Source: an uncultured Oscillibacter sp. (GTDB lineage Bacteria; Bacillota; Clostridia; Oscillospirales; Oscillospiraceae). Taken from it: a stretch of DNA of 22,241 bases. This document shows positions 8,740-15,521 of this stretch, piece by piece. The stretch's first letter is position 1; the number at the start of each line of letters is the position of its first letter. A model generated the notes under the pieces. It had not been told where the DNA came from. It made no database searches and saw only the letters and a list, made by a program, of their open reading frames with translations. The DNA lies in the NCBI RefSeq assembly GCF_910579365.1, contig NZ_CAJTUX010000046.1:1-22241 (forward strand), written 5' to 3'. The position numbers were made by a program, and so were the translations under genes.

Positions 8740-8758
8740 GAGACTGCGAGGTATCGCT

Positions 8759-9985
8759 ATGCTGAACTTGATTGACGGCGGCGTCTGCGCCGCCCAGGGC
8801 TTCCGGGCCGCCGGAGTCCACGTGGGCGTGAAGACCCACGCGGACTGGAAGAAGGACGTGGCCCTGATTGTCTCCGACGTGGACTGCGCGGCGGCGGCGG
8901 TGTTCACGAAGAACGTGGTGAAGGCCGCCCCCATCCGGGTGGACCTGCGGCACCTGGCGGACGGGAGGGCCCGGGCCGTCATCGCCAACAGCGGCAACGC
9001 CAACGCCTGCGCCCCCCAGGGGGAGGAAAACGCGGAGCGGATGTGCGCGGCGGCGGCGGCGGCCATCGGATGCAGGCCGGAGGACGTGCTGGTCTCCTCT
9101 ACCGGCGTCATCGGCCAGCGGCTCAACGTGGAGGCCATTGAGCGCGGCGTCCCGGCGCTGTACGCCGCGCTGGAACGCTCGGCGGCAGCCAGCGACGCGG
9201 CGGGCCACGCCATCATGACCACGGACCTGGTGAAAAAAGAGGCGGCGGTGGAGACCACCGTGGGCGGCAGAACCGTCCGCATAGGCGGCGTCGCCAAGGG
9301 CAGCGGCATGATCCACCCCAACATGGGCACCATGCTCTGCTTCCTCACCACGGACTGCGCCATCTCCCCGGAGATGATCAGGGCCGCCCTGCTGGAGACG
9401 GTGGCCGTCAGCTTCAACCGCATCAGCGTGGACGGGGACACCTCCACCAACGACACCTGCTGCGTCCTGGCCAACGGTCTGGCGGGCAACGAGCCCATCA
9501 CCGCCAAGGGCCCGGATTACGACGCCTTCGTGGAGGCCCTGAAGGCGCTGTGCGTGGACCTTGCCAGGAGGATGGCCTCCGACGGCGAGGGCGCCCGGCA
9601 CCTCATCACCTGCACCGTCTCCGGCGCAAAGACGGAGAAGGGCGCGGAGACCATCGCCAAGTCCGTGGTCTCCTCCACCCTGACCAAGGCCGCCATCTTC
9701 GGCGCGGACGCCAACTGGGGCCGGGTTCTCTGCGCTATGGGCTATTCCGGAGAGGCGTTTGACCCGGACGGCGTGGCCGTCTGCTTTGCCAGTGCCGCCG
9801 GAGAGGTCCAGGTCTGCGCCAAGGGCCGGGGCCTGGACTTTGACGAGGATCTGGCCAAAAAGGTCCTCACGGAGCACGACGTGGAAATCCGCATCGCCCT
9901 GGAGGAGGGAGACGGCTCCTGCACCTGCTGGGGCTGCGACATTACCTACGACTATATCAAGATCAACGGCGACTACAGAACGTGA
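8759..9985 (+). CDS. argJ: Glutamate N-acetyltransferase / amino-acid acetyltransferase (ArgJ)
   Basis: It moves the acetyl group from N-acetylornithine to glutamate, giving ornithine and recycling acetyl. The bifunctional form also uses acetyl-CoA. The protein self-cleaves before a Thr nucleophile. Here that is Thr191 in KGSGMIHPNMGTMLCF, so alpha and beta chains would be residues 1-190 and 191-408. The C-terminus ends in the usual NGDYRT. No argA or argE occurs in the cluster, which fits the cyclic pathway. It lies 19 nt after argC and 15 nt before argB. Whether it is mono- or bifunctional cannot be read from sequence alone. Confidence 0.96.
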   Translation: MLNLIDGGVCAAQGFRAAGVHVGVKTHADWKKDVALIVSDVDCAAAAVFTKNVVKAAPIRVDLRHLADGRARAVIANSGNANACAPQGEENAERMCAAAAAAIGCRPEDVLVSSTGVIGQRLNVEAIERGVPALYAALERSAAASDAAGHAIMTTDLVKKEAAVETTVGGRTVRIGGVAKGSGMIHPNMGTMLCFLTTDCAISPEMIRAALLETVAVSFNRISVDGDTSTNDTCCVLANGLAGNEPITAKGPDYDAFVEALKALCVDLARRMASDGEGARHLITCTVSGAKTEKGAETIAKSVVSSTLTKAAIFGADANWGRVLCAMGYSGEAFDPDGVAVCFASAAGEVQVCAKGRGLDFDEDLAKKVLTEHDVEIRIALEEGDGSCTCWGCDITYDYIKINGDYRT

Positions 9986-10000
9986 GAGGGGGCGGACAGC

Positions 10001-10870
10001 ATGTCTTCCCATGAACAGCAGGCCCAGACCCTGGTGGAGGCCCTGCCCTACATTCAAAAGTACACCGGCAAGACCGTCGTCATCAAGTACGGCGGCAGCG
10101 CCATGACCTCCGACACCCTTCGCCGCTCCGTCATGACGGACATCGTGCTTTTAAATCTGGTGGGCATCCGGGTGGTGGTGGTCCACGGCGGCGGACCGGA
10201 GATTTCCGCCATGCTGAAGATGATTGGCCACGAGTCCCGCTTTGTGGACGGCCTGCGCTATACCGACGCCACCACCATGGATGTGGTCCAGTCCATCCTC
10301 TGCGGCAAGGTCAACAAGGACCTGGTGGCCCAGCTCAACCGGCTGGGGGGCCGCTCCGTGGGCCTGTGCGGCCTGGACGGGGAGCTGTTCCAGGCCCGGC
10401 GGCTGGACGAGAAGTACGGCCTCGTGGGCGAGATTACGGAGGTGAACCCCGCCCCGGTGCGCAACGCCCTCCAGACCGGGTACATCCCGGTGGTGTCCAC
10501 CGTGGCCCAGGGGACGGACGCGGATACCTCCTATAACATCAACGCCGACACCGCCGCCGCCAAGCTGGCGGAGGCCCTGGGGGCGGAGAAGCTGATTCTG
10601 CTCACGGACGTCCGGGGCCTTCTCCGGGACCCCGGGGACGAGGAGACCCTGATCCACGTGATCCGCACCCAGGAGGTGCCGGCCCTGGTGGAGGAGGGCG
10701 TCATCTCCGGGGGCATGATTCCCAAAATGAAGTGCTGCGTGGACGCCATCCACGGCGGCGTGGAGCGGGTCCACATTCTGGACGGCCGGATTCCCCACTC
10801 CATTTTGATTGAGCTGCTCTCGGACGAGGGCATTGGCACCATGATGAAAAAGGAGGAGTGCGCATCATGA
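10001..10870 (+). CDS. argB: Acetylglutamate kinase, arginine-sensitive type
   Basis: It phosphorylates N-acetylglutamate, usually the committed, feedback-controlled step in cyclic-pathway organisms. It is an amino-acid-kinase fold of 289 residues: VVIKYGGSAM (26-35) with catalytic Lys29, VVVHGGGPEIS (~58-68), and ISGGMIPKM near the C-terminus. An N-terminal helix (LVEALPYIQKYTG, ~11-23) and the C-terminal HSILIELLSDEGIGT are the features of hexameric, arginine-inhibited NAGK. The start follows GAGGGGGCGG. Its last codons overlap argD in an ATGA. Confidence 0.96.
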   Translation: MSSHEQQAQTLVEALPYIQKYTGKTVVIKYGGSAMTSDTLRRSVMTDIVLLNLVGIRVVVVHGGGPEISAMLKMIGHESRFVDGLRYTDATTMDVVQSILCGKVNKDLVAQLNRLGGRSVGLCGLDGELFQARRLDEKYGLVGEITEVNPAPVRNALQTGYIPVVSTVAQGTDADTSYNINADTAAAKLAEALGAEKLILLTDVRGLLRDPGDEETLIHVIRTQEVPALVEEGVISGGMIPKMKCCVDAIHGGVERVHILDGRIPHSILIELLSDEGIGTMMKKEECAS

Positions 10871-12045
10871 CTTCCGAGGCAGTCAAGAGCCTGACCGGGC
10901 AGTATATCATGAACACCTACGGCCGCTTCCCCGTGGCCATCGACCACGGCCGGGGGGCCACCCTCTATGACCCGGAGGGGCGGGAATATATCGACTTCAC
11001 CAGCGGAATCGGCGTCACCGCCCTGGGCTATGGCAACGAGCCCTGGGTGCAGGCCGTGACGGCCCAGGCCAAGAAGCTGGGCCACGTCTCCAACCTCTTT
11101 TACACGGAGCCCCCCGCGAGGCTGGCGGAGCTTTTGTGCAAGCGCACCGGGGAGAGCTGCGTCTTCTTCGCCAACGGCGGCGGCGAGGCCAACGAGGGCA
11201 TGATCAAGCTGGCCCGGAAGTACAGCTTCGACCGGTACGGCCAGGGCCGCAGCACCATCATCACCCTGAAAAACTCCTTCCACGGCCGGACCATCACCAC
11301 GCTGAAGGCCACGGGGCAGGACGTGTTTCACAACTTTTTCTTCCCCTTCACCGAGGGCTTCCGCTACGCGGCGGCCAACGACCTGGAGGACCTGAAGGCC
11401 GCCGCCGGGGACGACGTGTGCGCCGTCATGGTGGAGCTGGTCCAGGGCGAGGGGGGCGTGCTGCCCCTGGACAAGGATTATGTCAAGGCCCTGGCGGACC
11501 TCTGCGCCCAGCGGGACTGGCTGTTGCTGGCGGACGAGGTTCAGACCGGCGTGGGCCGGACGGGCACGCTGTTTGCCTTCCAGCAGTACGATATTCTGCC
11601 GGACGCGGTGTCCTTCGCCAAGGGCATCGCCGGGGGGCTGCCCATGAGCGGCATCCTGGCCAGCGAGAAATGCCGGAACGTCCTGGGCCCCGGCACCCAC
11701 GCCACCACCTTCGGCGCCAACCCCGTCTGCGCCGCCGCGGGCCTGGTGGTGCAGGACATCCTCAGCGACGCCTTTTTGGAGGAGGTCAAGGCCAAGGGCG
11801 CCTACCTCCGCCAGGGCATAGAGGCGCTGAACCTCCCCTGCCTGGGAAAGACCCGGGGATTGGGGCTGATGATCGGCGCGGAGGTCCGGGAGGGCTGGAC
11901 CAACAAGGAGATCGCGAACCGTCTGATTGAAAACGGACTGCTGATTCTCACTGCCGGGCCGGGCCTGCGGCTGCTGCCGCCCCTGGTCATCACGAAGGAC
12001 GAGATGGACAAAGGTCTTGCCATTATGAAGGCGGTCCTGGCCTGA
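10867..12045 (+). CDS. argD: Acetylornithine aminotransferase
   Basis: A class III PLP aminotransferase, converting N-acetylglutamate semialdehyde to N-acetylornithine with glutamate as donor. It is 392 residues, with LLADEVQTGVGRTG (the PLP Asp), Lys252 in SFAKGIAGGLP forming the Schiff base, and THATTFGANPVCAAAG. Start choice: the ATG at 10867 overlaps the argB stop (ATGA) and lies 9 nt after AGGAGGAG, so the genes are probably translationally coupled. A GTG at 10858 abuts that ribosome binding site and is rejected. One oddity: the phosphate-binding turn reads NGGGEANE (103-110), where most ArgD have NSG(A/T)EANE. Confidence 0.95.
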   Translation: MTSEAVKSLTGQYIMNTYGRFPVAIDHGRGATLYDPEGREYIDFTSGIGVTALGYGNEPWVQAVTAQAKKLGHVSNLFYTEPPARLAELLCKRTGESCVFFANGGGEANEGMIKLARKYSFDRYGQGRSTIITLKNSFHGRTITTLKATGQDVFHNFFFPFTEGFRYAAANDLEDLKAAAGDDVCAVMVELVQGEGGVLPLDKDYVKALADLCAQRDWLLLADEVQTGVGRTGTLFAFQQYDILPDAVSFAKGIAGGLPMSGILASEKCRNVLGPGTHATTFGANPVCAAAGLVVQDILSDAFLEEVKAKGAYLRQGIEALNLPCLGKTRGLGLMIGAEVREGWTNKEIANRLIENGLLILTAGPGLRLLPPLVITKDEMDKGLAIMKAVLA

Positions 12046-12064
12046 GGGCAATCGATAAAAAACC

Positions 12065-12115
12065 GAAATGAGGGCCGGTCCCGGAGCGCCGAAACTCCCG
12101 AGCCGCCCTCATTTC
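12065..12115 (+). other. Hairpin between argD and argF
   Basis: A perfect 11-bp repeat GAAATGAGGGC / GCCCTCATTTC encloses a 29-nt loop that itself can fold (CCCGGAG against CTCCCG). No U-run follows. It fills most of the 94-nt gap, the longest in the operon, and lies 24 nt before the argF start. Possible RNA processing or translation-control site. Confidence 0.55.
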
Positions 12116-12139
12116 AAATGTTCGGAAGGGATGGTACTT

Positions 12140-13120
12140 ATGAATCAGAAGCATTTTTTGAAGCTGCTGGACTTCACCCCGGCGGAGATCGGGCAATTTC
12201 TGGACACGGCGGCAGACCTGAAGGCCAAGAAGAAGGCCGGGATTCCCCACCGGTACCTGGAGGGCAAAAATGTGGCCCTGATCTTTGAGAAGACCTCCAC
12301 CCGGACCCGCTGCGCCTTTGAGGTGGCGGCCCAGGATCTGGGCATGGGCAGCACCTACCTGGGGCCCACCGGGTCCCAGATCGGCGTGAAGGAGTCCATC
12401 GCCGACACGGCCCGGGTGCTGGGGCGGATGTATGACGGCATCGAGTACCGGGGCTTCGGCCAGGAGATCGTGGAGGAGCTGGCGGCCCAGGCGGGGGTCC
12501 CCGTGTTCAACGGGCTGACCAACGAGTTCCACCCCACCCAGATTCTGGCGGACTTCCTGACCATTCGGGAGCACTTCGGGAAGCTGGAGGGGGTCAAGCT
12601 GGTCTACCTGGGGGACGCCCGGTTCAACATGGGCAACTCCCTCATGGTGGGCTGCGCCAAGATGGGCATGCACTTCGTGGCCTGCGCCCCCAAGGCGTAC
12701 ATGCCCGACGGGGCCCTGGTGGAGACCTGCCGGGCCATCGCCGGGGAGACCGGGGCCGTGCTGGAGTTTGTGGAGAACCCCATGGAGGCGGTGCGGGACG
12801 CCGGCGTGCTCTATACCGACGTGTGGGTGTCCATGGGCGAGCCGGTGGAGGTCTGGGAGGAGCGCATTGCCGCCCTGGGACCCTATCAGGTGACGGAGGC
12901 GCTGATGGACGCCGCCGGACCCCAGTGCCGCTTTATGCACTGCCTTCCCGCCTATCACGACCACAAGACGAAGGTGGGCCGGGAGATGGGCGAGCGCTTC
13001 GGCCGGGAGGCTATGGAGGTGACGGACGGGGTCTTCGAGTCCCCCCGGTCCATCGTCTTTGACGAGGCGGAGAACCGGATGCACACCATCAAGGCCGTGA
13101 TGTACGAGCTGATGAAATAA
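12140..13120 (+). CDS. argF: Ornithine carbamoyltransferase
   Basis: It carbamoylates ornithine to citrulline. At 326 residues it is a typical trimeric OTC. Carbamoyl-phosphate loop S53-T-R-T-R57, HPTQ at 131-134, the SMG ornithine loop in DVWVSMGE, and HCLPAYH with Cys268 are all present. The ATG at 12140 follows GGAAGGG by 9 nt. An in-frame ATG at 12131 touches that site and is less likely. Being in the biosynthetic operon argues for the anabolic enzyme rather than arcB. It closes the operon before a strong terminator. Confidence 0.95.
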   Translation: MNQKHFLKLLDFTPAEIGQFLDTAADLKAKKKAGIPHRYLEGKNVALIFEKTSTRTRCAFEVAAQDLGMGSTYLGPTGSQIGVKESIADTARVLGRMYDGIEYRGFGQEIVEELAAQAGVPVFNGLTNEFHPTQILADFLTIREHFGKLEGVKLVYLGDARFNMGNSLMVGCAKMGMHFVACAPKAYMPDGALVETCRAIAGETGAVLEFVENPMEAVRDAGVLYTDVWVSMGEPVEVWEERIAALGPYQVTEALMDAAGPQCRFMHCLPAYHDHKTKVGREMGERFGREAMEVTDGVFESPRSIVFDEAENRMHTIKAVMYELMK

Positions 13121-13127
13121 GCGCGGG

Positions 13128-13160
13128 CGGAGGGGCCGGGTTCCGGTCCCTCCGATTTTT
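13128..13160 (+). terminator. Rho-independent terminator of the arg operon
   Basis: CGGAGGG-G-CCGG pairs with CCGG-T-CCCTCCG, 11 bp plus a G-T pair, followed by ATTTTT. It starts 7 bp after the argF stop. Confidence 0.9.
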
Positions 13161-13232
13161 CGGTGACAGGTATAAATTTCTTCCTGGGTTGGGAAACTGG
13201 AACCATCAACGTTCAGGAGGCATAGGTGCGAG

Positions 13233-13505
13233 ATGGTGAAAGGTATTTCCAGAAGAGTGGTCGTGGTGGACTCCCCGGACCAGCGGTTTTTCGAACAGGC
13301 GATTTTTATCGTGCGGAACGACGCCGCCGGGGAGGGAGTTACCTCCCGGGAACTGGTGGAGGAGGCCCGCCGGGTGGCCCGGAATTACGCCGGGGGAGAC
13401 CACGGCAAGCTCAGCCGGGCCTGGCGGGACCTGAGCCCGGCGGTGTACACCCTGATGGGGGCGGCGGCCATCGGCCTTTTGTGGCTGATCGTGGCGCTGA
13501 TTTGA
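13233..13505 (+). CDS. Hypothetical small tail-anchored membrane protein
   Basis: It is a 90-residue protein of unknown function. The N-terminal ~65 residues are soluble and charged (RRVVVVDSPD, then a helix SRELVEEARRVARNY). The C-terminal 20 (VYTLMGAAAIGLLWLIVALI) form one membrane helix ending the protein, with no signal peptide. That gives a cytoplasmic domain held to the membrane by its tail. AGGAGG at 13215-13220 is 12 nt from ATG 13233, a little far. GTG 13236 is an alternative. It stands alone between the arg terminator and the shared terminator at 13543. I recall similar unnamed proteins in related gut Clostridia but cannot confirm it. Confidence 0.7.
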   Translation: MVKGISRRVVVVDSPDQRFFEQAIFIVRNDAAGEGVTSRELVEEARRVARNYAGGDHGKLSRAWRDLSPAVYTLMGAAAIGLLWLIVALI

Positions 13506-13542
13506 GGGGCCCCGCCGCCCGGCCTGGGCGTTCAGGCCTTGA

Positions 13543-13585
13543 AAAGGACCCCGGAAGCGCTCCGCGGAGAGGCTTTCGGGGTCCC
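13543..13585. terminator. Bidirectional terminator between the small membrane protein and the ABC-F gene
   Basis: AAAGGACCCCGGAAGC pairs with GCTTTCGGGGTCCCTTT with one wobble, followed by CTATTTT on plus and flanked by A residues for the minus strand. It lies between two convergent genes. Confidence 0.8.
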
Positions 13586-13593
13586 TTTCTATT

Positions 13594-15054
13594 TTACAGC
13601 GAAATTACCTTTGTGGCCACGGCCTCCTGAAAGGCCCGGTCGTGCTCCACGAAGAGCATCGTGGGGGCGGCGGCCCGCAGCAGCTCCTCGATCTGGAGGC
13701 GGGCGTCGATGTCCAGGAAGTTCAGCGGCTCGTCCCAGACATAGAGGTGGGCCTGCTCACAGAGGCTGGCGGCGATGAGGGCTTTCTTCTTCTGGCCCTC
13801 GGAGTAGTCCTCCAGGTTCCGGGCGAACTGCTCCCGGGCGAAGCCCAGCTTCCGCAGGATGGCTTTGTACAGACTCTCGTCCAGGTCCCTCCGGCGGATG
13901 AAGTCCCCCAGGGAACCCCGGAGGAAGGCGGTGTCCTGGGGCACGCGGGAGATTTTCAGCCCCGGGGCCCGGGTCAGCGTCCCCGTATGGCGGATGTCCC
14001 CGCCCAGCAGCAGCTTTAAAAGGCTGCTTTTCCCGCTGCCGTTGGGGCCCTCCAGGGCGATCCGCTCCCCCTGCTCCAGGGAGAAGGACAGCGGCCCGCA
14101 GACGGTCCGGTCCCCGTACCAGAGCGCCAGGTCCGAACAGACGGCCAGCCGCCGGGCGTGGTGCGTCAGGGGAGAGAGCTTCAGGGTCTCCGCCGACTCC
14201 CGGTTCTGGAGAAGGCTCCGCTTCTCCTCCAGGGCCTTCTCCTGCCGGGCCTCCAGAGCCTTGGCGCGCTTCATCATCTTGGCGGACTTGTGGCCCACAA
14301 AGCCCTTGTCATAAGCCCCGATCTTGGACGCCTCCACCCGGTCCGACCAGGCGGAGGTCCGCCGGGCCGCCTGCTGGAGGCGGCGGATGTCTTTCCGGAG
14401 GCGGTCGTTTTTCGCCTCCTCGAACTGCTGGACACGGTCGAAGTTCTCCTTCCAGCTGCTGTAGTTCCCCGCCTGGACCTGGATGTCCGCGCGGTTGAAG
14501 GACAGGATGTGGTCCACGCAGCCGTCCAGAAAGTGCCGGTCGTGGGACACCAGGATGAACCCCCGCTGCCGCCGGAGGTACGCCGCGGCCAGGGCCCGGC
14601 CCTGAGCGTCCAGGTGGTTGGTGGGCTCGTCAATGAGGGGGAAGGCCCCCTCCCGGAGGAACAGGGCCGCCAGGAGGACCTTGGTCCGCTCCCCGTTGGA
14701 GAGGGTGGGGAAGGGCCGCCACAGGGCCTCCTCCTCCACGCCCAGAAGGTCCAGCTCCCTGGGAAAGCGCCAACTCTCCGCCTCGGGGCAGAGGTCCTCC
14801 AGCACCTCCGCCGTCAGGCGGGCGGGGTCCGGAATGGGGGCGGGAAAATAGTCGAAGGGTACGGAGGACAAAATCCGTCCGCCGTAGGAATACTCCCCCA
14901 GCAGCAGCCGGAGAAAGGTGGTCTTCCCCCGGCCGTTCCGGCCGATGAAGCCCAGCTTCCAGCCGGTGTCAATCTGGAAGCTGACGTTTTCAAAGACGGG
15001 GTCCGGACTGCCGGGGTAGGAAAAGGTAAGGCCCTGGGCCTGAATCATGGACAT
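13594..15054 (-). CDS. ABC-F ATPase, Lsa-like ribosome protection type
   Basis: It is a cytoplasmic twin-ATPase without membrane segments. The N-terminus MSMIQAQGLTFSYPGS then FENVSFQIDT and KLGFIGRNGRGKTTFL closely resembles the Lsa group (lincosamide, streptogramin A, pleuromutilin resistance by clearing drug from the ribosome). Both sites are complete: Walker A GRNGRGKTT / GPNGSGKSS, signatures LSNGERTKV / YSEGQKKKA, Walker B LIDEPTNHLD / VWDEPLNFLD. A Lys/Arg-rich linker of ~90 residues between them holds the drug-site loop. Start: the ATG at 15054 lies 9 nt after GAGGAG (15064-15069). ATGs at 15048 and 15063 fit less well. It is 486 residues, normal for Lsa proteins. Actual resistance spectrum cannot be read from sequence. 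A long leader with a terminator precedes it. Confidence 0.88.
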   Translation of the reverse strand: MSMIQAQGLTFSYPGSPDPVFENVSFQIDTGWKLGFIGRNGRGKTTFLRLLLGEYSYGGRILSSVPFDYFPAPIPDPARLTAEVLEDLCPEAESWRFPRELDLLGVEEEALWRPFPTLSNGERTKVLLAALFLREGAFPLIDEPTNHLDAQGRALAAAYLRRQRGFILVSHDRHFLDGCVDHILSFNRADIQVQAGNYSSWKENFDRVQQFEEAKNDRLRKDIRRLQQAARRTSAWSDRVEASKIGAYDKGFVGHKSAKMMKRAKALEARQEKALEEKRSLLQNRESAETLKLSPLTHHARRLAVCSDLALWYGDRTVCGPLSFSLEQGERIALEGPNGSGKSSLLKLLLGGDIRHTGTLTRAPGLKISRVPQDTAFLRGSLGDFIRRRDLDESLYKAILRKLGFAREQFARNLEDYSEGQKKKALIAASLCEQAHLYVWDEPLNFLDIDARLQIEELLRAAAPTMLFVEHDRAFQEAVATKVISL

Positions 15055-15090
15055 ACGCGTCATCTCCTCGCTGTGGGGCGCGGCGGCCCC

Positions 15091-15124
15091 AAAAATCAGG
15101 GCCGCAGGAGAACTCCTGCGGCCC
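15091..15124 (-). terminator. Intrinsic terminator in the ABC-F leader (attenuator)
   Basis: On the minus strand GGGCCGCAGGAG (15124-15113) pairs perfectly with CTCCTGCGGCCC (15110-15099), followed by TGATTTTT. It sits 37 nt before the ABC-F start codon and downstream of the gene's promoter, so basal transcripts should stop here. ABC-F resistance genes are often controlled by ribosome-mediated attenuation. Confidence 0.8.
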
Positions 15125-15269
15125 GTTGCAGCGCGGCGCAAGCCGCCCCGAAACCGGGCGGCATGGCGGTATGACACGGGGGCTGGAGGTGATTTTCTTC
15201 CTGCGCGGCGGCATGCTGCCGCCCCGGCGTCCGCCCTCTGGCGCCGCCGGCGTCCAAATCACTTGGAAC

Positions 15270-15290
15270 TCAGCAGGAAGTCTTTCTCAC
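15270..15290 (-). CDS. Candidate leader peptide of the ABC-F attenuator (MRKTSC)
   Basis: A six-codon reading frame GTG-AGA-AAG-ACT-TCC-TGC-TGA lies about 25 nt after the predicted transcription start. GAGGGG lies 7 nt before it. Drug-stalled ribosomes here could favour an antiterminator. The evidence is only position and ribosome binding site; other frames in this GC-rich leader, such as a 22-codon ATG frame ending at the terminator, are also possible. Confidence 0.3.
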   Translation of the reverse strand: MRKTSC

Positions 15291-15320
15291 CTTTCCACCC
15301 CTCTCGGTTTGATCACTGGC

Positions 15321-15349
15321 AGTATAGCACGCCGGGCCGCCGCCGTCAA
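15321..15349 (-). promoter_or_regulatory. Promoter of the ABC-F leader
   Basis: On the minus strand TTGACG (15349-15344), 17-bp spacer, TATACT (15326-15321). It predicts a leader of about 260 nt before the ABC-F start, with several GC-rich stem-loops (for example GGCGGCA-GCA-TGCCGCC) ahead of the terminator. Confidence 0.75.
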
Positions 15350-15428
15350 GCCCCTTTCGCGACCCGGGGCGCACGGCATTCTCCCTGCCGGTTTTGCGGG
15401 GGCGGGGCAAAAATTTACAAAATTACTC

Positions 15429-15459
15429 TTGACTTTCCCCCTTGTGGAAGGTGTACCCT
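15429..15459 (+). promoter_or_regulatory. MerR-type promoter of the serine hydrolase gene
   Basis: TTGACT (15429-15434) and TACCCT (15454-15459) are separated by 19 bp instead of 17. The spacer holds an inverted repeat ACTTTCC (15432-15438) / GGAAGGT (15446-15452), 6 of 7 matching. An overlong spacer with a central dyad is the hallmark of promoters untwisted by MerR-family activators. No MerR gene is in the window. Confidence 0.7.
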
Positions 15460-15482
15460 GAGACCGCAGCTTAGGAAAGCGC

Positions 15483-15506
15483 CCCGGCGGGGAGGGCCCC
15501 GCCGGG
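15483..15506 (+). other. GC hairpin in the 5' leader of the serine hydrolase
   Basis: A perfect 10-bp stem CCCGGCGGGG / CCCCGCCGGG has a 4-nt loop, ending 5 nt before the GGGAAAGGAAG ribosome binding site region. Probably an mRNA 5' structure; no U-tract. Confidence 0.55.
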
Positions 15507-15521
15507 ACGGGAAAGGAAGAA

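Noticed and set aside
7513..9507. Long minus-strand ORF of 664 codons across argH-argJ, and similar ones at 6429-7859, 10531-12051, 12023-13084
   Set aside because: These are shadow frames of the arg genes, without recognisable domains or ribosome binding sites.
14990..15262. 90-codon minus-strand ORF across the ABC-F leader
   Set aside because: It runs through the terminator hairpin into the ABC-F gene out of frame, has no good ribosome binding site, and is Arg/Pro-rich as expected by chance.
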